Below, piece by piece: positions 22,971-33,415 of a stretch of 64,000 nt of DNA. Made by a program: the position numbers and the translations under genes. Origin of the DNA: Cordilura impudica (Eukaryota > Arthropoda > Insecta > Diptera > Scathophagidae). The first letter of the stretch is position 1. Every line of letters begins with the position of its first letter. A model generated the notes under the pieces. It made no database searches, was not told the DNA's origin, and saw only the letters and a list, made by a program, of their open reading frames with translations. The stretch covers positions 137,702,094-137,766,093 of the forward strand of contig OY821519.1 in the NCBI GenBank assembly GCA_963682025.1. The letters run 5' to 3'.

Positions 22971-23539
22971 TTACGGAGGGTTTAAAATACATTTTCATTT
23001 GTAGTTGAATTTTAGTACAAAAGAAAAGTGTTAAAAGGTAAAAAAAAGGTTTTTTTTTAATATAATGTCTTACTTTTTCAGTTAATTTCACAACTAATAC
23101 TTTTTAACAATTTTTCAAGTTCATTTTTTCAGAAAATGCCAAGCTTTGGCCCCCGTAAACTTTTTAGTCCTAATGTGCACAAGGGCCAAAGGTTGTTTTT
23201 TTTTTTTTTTTGAAAGATCGCGAGTTAAAATATAATTTATTAACCAGCGAACGTAAAAGTTACCTTATATTCAAGATAGAGAAGTTTCAATGAAAAACTC
23301 GTATGTTTTTGCTTTAGTTAAATTTTTTTTTATTGTCTTTTTAAATATTTCTATATAAATTTTTATGGTAAATTTATGAAATATAACAATTTTTGTTGTA
23401 AATTTACAAAATATATAAATTTTTAAATCAAGAAAATTTTTTAACTATATAAAAAAAGTGTAACTTACTGTTAGTGTAATGAAAAAGTACTTTATTTAAA
23501 TCAACCAATTTTAGTAAAAATTTCTTCTAAATAGCCTTG

Positions 23540-25600
23540 ATTTTCATCTTCTAAAAGTTCTAGAAGCTTCTTCGTTTAATTCAATAGAGGTAGTTTTCCA
23601 TTTTTGACGAATGTTGGACATATATGGATCTGAAGTGCACAACAAAATAGTGATAAGGTCTTCATTAGTACAACATCTGGGCATTTTCCTTGCGTTGTGC
23701 TCGCGAAAGTATCTGTAGTCCTTGTTCCTTTTTGCTTGCGCTTCTTCAGATAGATCTCCTATTGGTAGCATATTGTTTTGAGATATTTGTTCACCATGGT
23801 ACAAACTTTTATGAACTGTGGATGGCATATATTTCCAAGAGTATTTTTCATTATAAAGTATAGCTGTTTTATTGGCGTACTCTCCAATTTTTTTTGCATT
23901 TATCTTTCTGCTGCATGCTAGAACTTGTAATATGATTTTGAATCGTCTTATTAATTCATGATCTACACCTGTGATAGATGCTTCAGTTTCCGGATCGGAA
24001 AAAAATCTCCTTGCAGTATTTCCATCATTTGTGTTTCCTTCCCCTTGTTTTGGTTGGTCGATTACGAGGCCTAGCTGTAGATATTTTTGTTGAATTTTTT
24101 TTTTTTGCTTTCTTTTTTCTTAATTTTCTTTGTTTTTTCTCACTGTTTCGCCTCACGGACCAAATTCCAAATCATAACTCAATTTAAGAATATGCTCCAT
24201 GAAACGTATTCTAGCATGAAGAGAGGACATTCCAAATTCGTAGGCTTCCTTAAAACTATCGTCTTCTGGTGGGGGTTGGCTTAATTGACTTAATTGATGT
24301 CTTTTGGCATATAATGCAGCTTGACGTTGACTTTGTTCCAGTTAAAGCTTGTGCAACTTTTCCATCAATCATTGTGAGACACATTTGAAAATGTACTTCA
24401 ATGTCTCGGTCATCAAATTTAAAAATTACTGGTTGAAGTTCCTTAATTTGATCTTTTATTTTTTGAAATTCTTCAGTTATGACATCTTTGGTTTCCTTTT
24501 TGAATGCAAATTTTATTGGTCTGCAGTACTTTGTTGAAGAAGGAATTTCATTTTTCCATATATCAATTTCTGTTGCTCTAATAGTTGACGGCTCAAAGAC
24601 GCTATACCTTTTTGTTAAGCGCAATGGAACGAAAGAAACCATAAATAAATTAGCATCTGATGAATTTTCGGCATTAAATTGCTTGTATTATTTCTGACCA
24701 GAGGATCCATCACATCACCATTTAGAAATTAAAGTAATGCTGCCATTTCCAATTTTTTTCTTTTCAGGATCAGTATCAAGCGTATTTAGCAATCGTTCTG
24801 CAGTATGTTCAAGGAGATCTTGCAATTTTATTTCTGCTGATGTTGAAGTGACACTAATAGCAGATTGTGAAGGTAAGCATTCTTTTTTGGCAGAAACTGA
24901 ATCTCGATACTCTGGATAAATCCCACAATTCTTTTCATTGGTTCGCTTCCGCAATTCCTTATATTGATTTTTGGTCAATTTCAAATCCAAAAATAGGGCG
25001 ACGCTTCTTCCGGCGTAAATTTCTTATCTTCAATTGGTGTAGGAATGCTTTTCAAAATCCTCTTTGCGCGCCTTGGGCTCGCTTCTACTATTTTTTCAAT
25101 TACTTCAATTTTATTTTTTTTATTTTGGGTTGGTTGAATTTGGTGCAAAAATGAATCCTTAATAATTCTTTGAGAAATTGCTTCATTGATATTCTCCAGC
25201 TTGCGCCTTCGAGATCTTTCACTACATTCGTCAATTGGTTTTGCTGGTCGACATTTTTTTCCACTTTCGTTGGCAGTTGTAGATGCACTCCCAAAAATAA
25301 GTTTCTTTATTAACCAGTCTTGGTAACGTTTGTACATCTTTGCCTTGTTATGAGAGCCTTCAATGTATCGTCTTTTCAAATTCGATGCAAAATTACTAAT
25401 TTTTTCTTTATGCATTTCAATGTCTTCTAGGTTACAATTCTTAAAGATGTCGTTGCTCACTATGTGCAAAATTACATCGTCTACATCATTTCGTTGAAAA
25501 TAAATATCTGCCAGACCTCTGTAACAGTACTTAGCCATTGCACAAATTGTAATGAATAATAATTGTGGAAACATTATTATAAATACTCTTTCTTGCAATT
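23540..25600 (-). pseudogene. Transib/RAG1-like transposase, decayed
   Basis: Minus-strand order: an N-terminal basic helical region from about 25540 (MAKYCYRGLADIYFQ; IEGSHNKAKMYKRYQDWL); PEYRDSVSAKKECLPS (near 24900); ISKW*CDGSSGQ (24730-24695), where the Asp corresponds to RAG1 D600; MVSFVPLRL; IPSSTKYCRPIKF; LTMIDGKVAQAL (near 24365), matching the second Asp (D708), followed by the Cys pair CIIC (RAG1 CTLC zinc site); EFGMSSLHARIRFMEHIL (another frame, near 24200); NTNDGNTARRFFSDPE (near 24000); and LPIGDLSEEAQAKRN (near 23750), carrying the Glu equivalent to RAG1 E962. Stops flank the CDGSSG motif and there are at least three frameshifts. The assignments to RAG1 residues are by motif similarity. 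Confidence 0.87.
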
Positions 25601-25964
25601 ATGTAAAATAAAAATTTTTATCTTTTATTACCACTTTTAGAAGCATAAAAACCCCACACCCTAACCCCATTTAAAAGGTGAAGCATACCTGCTCATATCT
25701 TAAAGGACTATGTCGCAATAGTTTTTTTTTAACATTTACCTGTTATTTCAATTGTTTCCCATTTTGACAGGTATTTAAACTACAAAACTCTAATTCAGAC
25801 TATTAATGTTTTTGAAAGATACCTATGTAAATGTACCTGTAACAATAAGCACATTATATCTCAACCCTTTTTTATAAGTATATAACAACTCCTGACAACT
25901 CTACCGGCACGCAAAAAAACACACCGCGGTGCACCGGTACGACCAACTTTTGTATTCATAACAC

Positions 25965-26110
25965 TCAAACGGACGGACGGACATCGTTTAATCAACTCAG
26001 AAAGTGTTTTTGAGACGAACCGTATAATAAAAGATGGATAAAGGTCGAATATTTTTGGCAGTTACAAACATCACCTCAAACTTAATATATCCTAACCACA
26101 TAGTGGACAA
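25965..26110 (+). repeat. HINE family A 3'-end fragment inside Transib copy 1
   Basis: It contains caaacggacggacggacatc, aatcaactcagaaagtg, ataaaagatgg and cctaaccacatagtgg. An equivalent in reverse orientation is at about 55590-55700 in Transib copy 2, so it is part of this Transib lineage. Confidence 0.7.
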
Positions 26111-26680
26111 CTTTTGTATTCATAAATTTTGCAGAAAATATCTAACCTTGGGTCAGAAAAATTGTTCTGGTGAACACGGGCGGAAACTGGCGGGTACATA
26201 ATGGGGTATAGGAGTATAGGGGAGGGTTCGTGCTATAGAGGAGTGCAAGATTTTTTCTGGCTGCTTTTGACTGGCAGGAGTTATGCTCTATTAAGTAGGA
26301 GATTTTCAGAATACTTGGACCTTTTTTAAAAATTTTTTTTTTTTTAAATTTTTGGAATGACTGTGATTTTACATTTTTAACGTTAATAGTATGGAAGCCA
26401 CAAAATTATACAAAATTTATTTCACTTCAAAATCTTTTAAATCAAAAAAGTTACAGTCATTAAAAAATAAAAATTTACAAAGAAATTTTTAATTTTAGCA
26501 AAATACTGAGAAAGCCCATTTTCGAAGACCCTGCTCGCTGTGATATAGTTGAGATAGAGTCGCAAGTTTTTGGTCCCGAGGTTTACTAGTATTTACTTTC
26601 AAATGAATAACATAACTTTAAAATCAGTAACAAAAAAAAAAATGATTTTTGGCCGCCTTCTCAAAATATGGTCCACTGTG

Positions 26681-26685
26681 CGCTG
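26681..26685. repeat. Transib target duplication CGCTG, right
   Basis: CGCTG directly after cactgtg; identical to 22037-22041. Confidence 0.9.
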
Positions 26686-26825
26686 TTAAATTATCTCCCA
26701 ACCACCTCTACACTTTCAAAATTAGCTCAGTAGTGTCGAAAACATTCAGATAGTTATTCCGAAGAATTTAAATTTTTTTTTGTTTTAATATTTATAAAAA
26801 GTCAAAAACATCAAAATTGCTCTTT

Positions 26826-29800
26826 TTATACCCTCCACTCCAGTGTGCAGAGGGCATATATAAGTTTGTCATTCCGTTTGTAATAATTAGAAAAAAAATT
26901 TTGGACCCCATAAAATTTATATATTTGTGATCCTTATAACGACCGGAGTTGATATAGCGATGTCCGTCTGTCCGTCTGTCCGTCTGTGGATATCACGATG
27001 ACGGCAACAATCGGGCAGCTAGGGTGCTCGTTGGTATAAAAAATGATTCATTAACATCCTGAAAAGTTTGCTATTTAAAATCGTCCAAATCGGTCGATTA
27101 GGGCCCGCGATTTGAATGAAGATCTAAAAAAAGTCTTGAAAAAAAATAATTTTCTATGTTGTTCTTGTCACGATCACGCCCTCAATAGTACAGCTACAGT
27201 GACCATTTTTAGTGAGAATGATTCACCAAATTCATGGAAAGATTTCTACTTCAAAAATCGTTAAAATCGGTGGAAAAGGTCCAGGGAAATCTCTGAAAAA
27301 GTAAAAAAAAAATGAAAAACATGATATTTCTATATTGTTCTTGTTGTTATTCTAAATGTTGCATTGTTTTCATAGCTGGACTTGTTGTTTTTGTGGTCGT
27401 TATGGTAATAAAATAACAAAAAAAAAACCCTTTGTACATTTTTTATCAACTCAGGTAGAAAAATTTAAAAGTTTCCATTGTTTTGGCATCACTAAAAAAA
27501 ATATGTTAGATCATTTCTGTCATTGCCACGAGCCTGCCTGCAAAATTTCAGATCGATTGGGTCACGGGAAAGTGGTTAAAATCGATCCAAAATTTTTCGA
27601 CAAGCAGACACGAGTTAATATAAAGGGAGTAAAAATTCACCAACATCTAAAGCAAATAATGCTAAAATACCTAGTTGTTAATAAAAAAAAAACAATTGGG
27701 CAATTCACAATGGGTAATGTATCGTTGTATCTGTTGTATCGTGTATCACTTTACAATAGTGTAAAATTGTTGTTGGTAATTTTCACTGAAAAATCTGATA
27801 CACGATCCAACTTCATTTGCTATGTTTAGTAAATGTTGTATATTGTATCATAACATATCAGTTCCAAGTGAATGCCAGTTTTTATGAAAAAGAAAAAACA
27901 AATACATAGAATTTTATCAGCATAAATAATTATAAAATAAAATATGGCAAATAATGCAAATAACGCAAATACATCGATAAGTTTGTTTATATAAAAATTA
28001 ATGTTTATATTTTTTTAGTATGTATTTTCTCTTTCAGTACCAACCAAAACATTTAACATTTTTTTTCCATTATAAATTAAAATGCAAGAGGTACGTAACT
28101 AAAACTCCAGGGTATATCTCACGACCAAAAAGCAAACACTGACAAGTGTTTTCTCTTATACAAAATAGCAGAAGCAACGAAGCGATCTTTCCTCGTTGGA
28201 TCGAAAATTACTAAAGAAAGCGTTTTACAATATGAAAATACAACTGAGAGTTCACAACAAATGATTGTATTGTGTATTTCAATACAACATACAATATACA
28301 ACACCTGTTGTGAATTGCCCAAATGTAAATTTAGGAAAAAAATTTATGTATTAATTTATTTAAAGAGAAAAACACAAAAATAACGTTTGATGTTGTATTT
28401 TTTGTGTGTAATATTTAAATATACATACATACACATATTAAATAATACAAATAATGTACATATATTATATATATGTATGTATGTATATTCATAGTAACTG
28501 CATGTTAGAAATGAATCGGTTATTTTATTTACATAAAATTCTGCAGTATTTTGTTGTGGGGAAAATACATTTATTTTGCATTAACAGAGTGTCACTTCAT
28601 TTTGCTCAGCGTGACTATGCCACAGTAGATGGCGCCATAATTTTTGTTTGTTGTAATTCGCTTTGCAATAGTTATTTCTATTTTTACATGAATGTTAATA
28701 TTTTCAACTAGATATCATACAGAACAATGTTAAGAGTATACACGGGCTGGTCTTTTATTTCATACGTTTTTTCATTATTCTTTTACAAATATGAACATAA
28801 GTTTGGCATATTAACTTTTTGTTGTCTTTACAAAATAGAGTTACCGAGTTCGTCAATGAGTTTTTTGCTTACAAAACAGTTCTACATAGCTATATATAAT
28901 TATTATTCTGCTTTACCTATAAAATATCTTATTGCGATTACATCTAATTTTTAAAAATTGTTTATAATTAATAAAGCATTATAAATACAAAATTTCACAT
29001 TTTAAATTTTCCATTCAAATTTAAGAAAATATCAATTATAATAAAAACTGAAAATAAAATTCCCAATTATAAATTAAAAAATATTAACTGAATTTCAGAA
29101 AATCATATCAAAACGTGGGAAATAATAATTTTAAATTTAGAAATATATTTACACTTAAAAAATGTTTACATTTAAAAAAAATATTGCCATTCAGGAGATA
29201 TTAATAACTTTTCAGTACCGCGATTCAGTAACTTCTTTTAACGATAGTCGAATCGTAAAAAAAAAGAAAATTGCAAAATTATCAGTAAAATTTTTAAATG
29301 ATATTCGCTATTGTTATAGTCAGCTGTTGTTGTTATCTAAACGACAAACATTTTTGTGTTGTTTATTCAATCGATAAAAACTTAAATTTTTAGGTTGAAA
29401 TGTCGTCATACATAAATAAAAATCATGAAATAGTGAAAATATTTTGCTTTAATTAAAAAACTTTTTTATATAAATAAAAAAATTAAATAGCATTTCAATT
29501 CATTATTTCATTTTCAAATAAATAAACAGAAATATTAGTAAAAAAATAAAGATATTAAACATAAACATAAAATCATCCTGTCAAACACGAAGTAATTTGT
29601 TTTTTTCTATTCTTTGTGTTTTTCGCTTATTTTGACAGAGCTGCCACTCCTTTACAATTTAAATAAATAGAAAAACAGATTTGTCGATATTAATTTAAAT
29701 TCAATGAATTTAAGAAAACCTCAAATGATATTTAAGAATTGCTAACATAAAAATTGTTACATAAGTAAACGTAATTTTATGAGAATGTTATTTTTTATAT

Positions 29801-30470
29801 ATAAATTTTCACAATTTTTTTTGGATGAAAATTTGAAGTTTTTCAGAAAATAAAGATAACATTAAATTATTTTATTTAAAATGTTTGGGGCTTTTCGTTT
29901 TTTGCGTTTTTCATCCCTAATTTGATTATTTATTATTATAAATTTATTCTCTATGTTTTCAAAATATGGCAATATTTTAAAAAAAGTTGAGAGAGCTTTT
30001 TTTTTTGGTTATTATTTTGTTACTCCATCCGACCTATATGGCCACAATGAAGAAATATTTGGCCAGTTAAAAGAAACTATACAGCCATCTCCAATTAGCA
30101 CGATTTAATGCATATAGCCACTCTACACAACCATTACCTTTGCAATGGAGGTTAGGGCGAGCTATTTAATTAGCAAAAACTAAATTAAACGAGAAGTTAT
30201 GTCATATAACCGGAAATGCATGCATATAGGTATATAACCTAAATGCATGCCGATCAGCAACTACGATGACCAAAAAGCAAACACCGAAATAAATCCGAAA
30301 TAATAGAAAAGACGAAAACCAACCCAAAGAATTTTCTGAAATAATTTGGTATTAAGTTTAACAAATTGTTTACTTTTTCCAATATTTTGTTTACATTTAT
30401 TATCAATACTCAAACCGAGGTGGAGGGTATCAAAGATTCGGCACAGCCGAATTTAACACTCTTACTTGTT
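26826..30470 (+). mobile_element. Long HINE-type element, family C copy 1
   Basis: It starts ttataccctccactccagtg and ends gaggtggagggtatc, followed by the hairpin attcggcacagccgaat (30436-30452) and cttacttgtt. So it has asymmetric subterminal inverted repeats and a 3' hairpin, as in family A. A (GTCY)n tract is at about 26961-26990 and a TA-rich microsatellite near 28450-28490. It aligns end to end with the copy at 40054-44264. It encodes no recognisable protein. An inverted-repeat element (27696-28322) is nested inside. Confidence 0.85.
27696..28322. mobile_element. 627-bp inverted-repeat element nested in family C copy 1
   Basis: The ends are ttgggcaattcacaa and ttgtgaattgcccaa, perfect 15-base inverted repeats. 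The same insert is present in copy C2 (40917-41545). C3 and the partial copy C4 lack it, giving empty sites. The inside has more dyads (gttgtatcgtgtatcac versus ctgatacacgatccaac). Superfamily unknown; no clear target duplication. Confidence 0.7.
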
Positions 30471-30934
30471 TAAATTTTAGTTATAAATATGAACAGATAT
30501 ATTGCAAATAATTATTCACAATTAAGTGATGGTATCTCATTTTGAAAAAAATTTCTAAATGGATATCAATAACACAAAGAATAATAAAATTATATAATTA
30601 TAAAAAAAACGAGTTAAGAAAATCGTTCGGTATGGGATTTTCTTTGGTATTTTTTGTTGGGACAATCTCTTTCCAATTTCCAGCAATAGTCTGCCAACAT
30701 ATTCAATTTTCTTAAACGTCTTGATGGAATCGCTCCCCTTGTTCTTCACTATATTCGCCAAGATTTTCAGGAAATTTATCGAAATGACTGTGCAAATAAG
30801 CAGTTTGTTATAGCTTATGGAAATTCTGAAGAATTTTGTTTACAATTGCGGCATAGTTTTCAGCTATATTCCCAAAAACACAAGATTTACGTGAGAACTC
30901 GTTCTTTTTTAAACTCTTTCTTTTAACTCAATCT
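30471..30934 (-). pseudogene. Remnant of an arthropod repeat-associated ORF of unknown function
   Basis: The minus strand at about 30830-30720 reads AYLHSHFDKFPENLGEYSEE then QGERFHQD before the frame breaks. This block is familiar to me from many arthropod proteins associated with repeats (usual form HSH-x-D-x-FPENLG-x-x-SEEQGERFHQD), but I cannot name the superfamily. The surrounding sequence is full of stops. No element ends were found. Confidence 0.45.
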
Positions 30935-31400
30935 CTCTGTCGTGGGGCAACCCCATTTCCCTTTATCCAATTGATCTTAAACTTGGCCCATAGTCTTGTT
31001 GTGAGTACAGACTAATTTTTGGGTAGCCACGCACAGTCCCGCATAGTCACGTACAGTCACGTAGTGATCTAAATGTCATTTACCCTCATCCGATCGATCA
31101 TATACTTGCTGTGAAAAAAAGATTAACTTTGACATAGTCACGCACAGTCACGCATAGTCACGTATAGTCACGCACAGTCACGCATAGTCACGCACAGTCA
31201 CGCAGTGATTTAAACCCCATTTCTTCTCATCCGATCGATCTGAAACTTTGTTCATAGACTTGTTGTAGCTAAAGATTAATTTTGAGATAGTCACGCAAAG
31301 TCACGCACAGTCACGGAGAGATTCAAAACTCATATCCATATGGAAAGAAAGAGTTTTAATATAAACTTTGTTTTTATGGTTTAGATTATTGTAACAAGTA
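30935..31400 (+). repeat. Tandem repeat family G, copy 1 (units about 130 bases with agtcacgcac submotif)
   Basis: Units consist of a head (cccatttc...catccgatcgatc...aaacttgg) and a tail made of 10-11 base repeats, agtcacgcac/agtcacgcat, densest at 31135-31205. A second array of the same family is at 53480-54000. A short shared tail (catatccatatggaaagaaag versus catatgcataaggaaagaaag) follows both. Confidence 0.75.
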
Positions 31401-31429
31401 TGCCTAATAAATGAACTAAATGATTTTTT

Positions 31430-31749
31430 TTATACCCTCCACACTACTGCGCGGAGGGTATACCATCAGTTTGTTAATCCGCTTGTAACTCATGGAAATA
31501 AATTCCGGAGACCCCATAAGCTATACATATTCTTGATACTTATAAATTGAGGAGTCCATCTAGCGATGCCCGCTATTTGTCTGTCTGTTTGTTGAAAACA
31601 TTATCTTGTCCGCAATAGGCAGAGTATGTCGTACTACTTAATTTTAACATTGTCGTCATAATCTGCAGCAGTCTGGTATTGCATTTGGAGCCTCAAGGTC
31701 CAATAGCCGAGGAATAACACATGAAGATACTCCGACAAAATTTCATATA
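31430..31749 (+). repeat. 5' part of a HINE related to family C
   Basis: It begins ttataccctccacactactg and continues gcggagggtatacc, a family C-like head with a short hairpin. A weak GTCT run is near 31575. It stops at the mariner at 31750; I could not find its continuation after 33002. Confidence 0.6.
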
Positions 31750-33002
31750 AAGGGTCCGCCATCTAACGTTTTTTTTTTTCAACTAGTGCTTATTTCGTGA
31801 ATGGTAACACTTAGCTCATGTCTGATTTGACAGATAATTAGTTTTATCCTTCCGCTGAACGAATATGGTTGTGTATACGCTTGAACAACGCTGGGAAATA
31901 TTGCGACATTACTTTGAAAATCATGGTAATGTTGCAGAATGTGTGCGAAAATTGCGTACGGATTTTGGAAGAAGAGAAGCACCGTCAGCTCCGTATGTTC
32001 GTTATCTTGTGAAAAAAAGTCAAAGAAACTGGCATCCTCATCGATAAACCAAAGCGTGAAAAGCCAAAAACAGTGCGTACACCCGCGAATATTGCTGCTG
32101 TGGCAGAAAGTGTGCGTGAAGCGCCATCAACATCAATTCACCGTCGTTCTGAAAAATTGAACATTTCGGAGGCATCATTGAGACGAATTTTGCATAAGGA
32201 CCTTGGACCGACGCCATAAAAAGTCTTGGTTCAGGAGTTGAAGCCAACTGACCATCCAATGCGTTTTCGCTTCGCCAAGTGGGCCTGCGATCGACTTACA
32301 GAAGATACCGATTTTGCCAAAAAAAATCATCTTTTCAGATGAAGCTCATTTTGATATTGGCGGGTATGTAAAATTGTCGCATTTGGGGCACAGAAAACCC
32401 GCACACATACATTGAAAAGCCTATACACCCAAAACGAGTCACTGTTTGGTGCGGATTTTGGTCTAGAGGCATAATTGGGCCATTTTTCTTCGAAAATGAG
32501 CAAGTTATTGGGCCATTTTGAACGAATTTTTGTTCACAAAAATTGAAGAGGAGGAAATTGGCAACATTTGGTTTCAACAGAATGGCGCTACGTGCCACAC
32601 AGCCGAAGCTACACTGGATGTTTTGATGATCGCATTATCAGCCGCAGAGCTGATGTCGTTTGGCCACCTCGGAGCTGCGATTTGATACCGTTGGGCTATT
32701 ATTTGTGGGGTGCCCTCAAAGATAAGTGTTACGCCGACAAGCCAGAGACAATTGACGATTTAAAGGACATTATTCGTGAAGCCATTGGTGAAATACAGCT
32801 GCACACAATCGATAATGTGCTTAAAAATTGGACCGATCGTGTAGGCTACTGCATGGTCAGCCGCGGCAGCCATTTGAATGAAATTATTTTCCATTATTAA
32901 CCGGAAGGATTGTACTTTCAAACAAAAGCAGAAATTTGAGATAATGTTCAGTAGTTTTTTTTTACAGCATTTAAAAAAAAAAAAGTTATTTGGCGGAGCC
33001 TT
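31750..33002 (+). mobile_element. Tc1/mariner-superfamily element, full length, TA-flanked
   Basis: The inverted ends are aagggtccgccatctaacg (left) and, read inward from the right, aaggctccgccaaataac. TA flanks both ends (31748-31749, 33003-33004). The length of 1253 bases is normal for the superfamily. It holds one broken transposase gene. Confidence 0.88.
31865..32900 (+). pseudogene. Mariner-like transposase with substituted catalytic residues
   Basis: The start is MVVYTLEQRWEILRHYFENH, a DUF4817-type helix-turn-helix. After a frameshift near 32025 come KTVRTPANIAAVAESVRE, RRILHKDLGPTP with a stop at 32216, LVQELKPTDHPMRFRF, and (second frameshift in an A run near 32325) IIFSDEAHF with the first catalytic Asp. 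The second site reads FQQNGATCHT, Asn where Asp is usual, and the third reads CDLIPLGYYLWG, Gly where the sister element at 8741 has Asp. The C-terminus, NWTDRVGYCMVSRGSHLNEI, is intact. Inactive by several independent lesions. Confidence 0.88.
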
Positions 33003-33004
33003 TA

Positions 33005-33415
33005 AAAAAATAAAAATAGTGAAAAATATTTATACACAACAGAACATGTGCGTTAGCGTGAGTCGTTATGGCAATCGATACTGTGCCATCGATTGTTCCA
33101 TAGTTTTTGGCATGAGAAAAAAAAAAGTTCAAGTACAACATATCAATAAAATCATTTTCGAGGCGCCCAAATTACAATTTCTTGACTTTGTATCAACTTT
33201 TATTTTAAATATTTTTTAGAGGCTGATTCATTGCGATATAATTTTTGGAAAAAAAATGTTTTTTTTTTTGGGTTTTTAGACGAGTTTTTGTCGAAAAAAC
33301 TTTTTTTTTTCGATTTTTTACTCTTTTTTGTTATTTTTAAGTCTTCAAACCAATTTTTATATATTTTCTCTCATAATTAAATTAAATCAGCCGAATTTGT
33401 TTTATTACCTACTAC
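33005..33415. other. AT-rich noncoding DNA
   Basis: No gene or recognisable repeat. Confidence 0.45.

Larger units (their letters stand above)
22042..26680 (-). mobile_element. Transib (RAG1-superfamily) DNA transposon, copy 1, complete ends
   Basis: The terminal inverted repeats begin CACAGTGGACCAT. Each ends in the exact V(D)J heptamer, followed by a 21-base spacer and an A-rich nonamer-like block (tcaaaaatc at 22070-22078; gatttttgg at 26644-26652). The element is flanked by CGCTG. It contains a decayed transposase (23540-25600, minus) and a HINE (22183-22970). Without that HINE the length is about 3.85 kb, normal for Transib. A short family A fragment (about 25970-26107) was already in the element before it spread, because copy 2 has its counterpart. 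Confidence 0.92.

Noticed and set aside
24087..25154. Plus-strand frames opposite the Transib transposase
   Set aside because: Phe-rich antisense of Lys/Asn-rich coding sequence; no domain.
27356..27829. 157-residue open frame with a Cys-rich start inside C1
   Set aside because: The same place in C2 and C4 is frameshifted and stopped, so the frame is not conserved between copies. No domain is visible.
28119..28322. 67-residue frame repeated at 41342-41560
   Set aside because: It is conserved only because C1 and C2 are copies of one another; it lies across the terminal repeat of the nested noncoding element.
31135..31210. CRISPR-like spaced repeats (agtcacgcac)
   Set aside because: The units are 10-11 bases with no unique spacers and lie in a eukaryotic tandem repeat.
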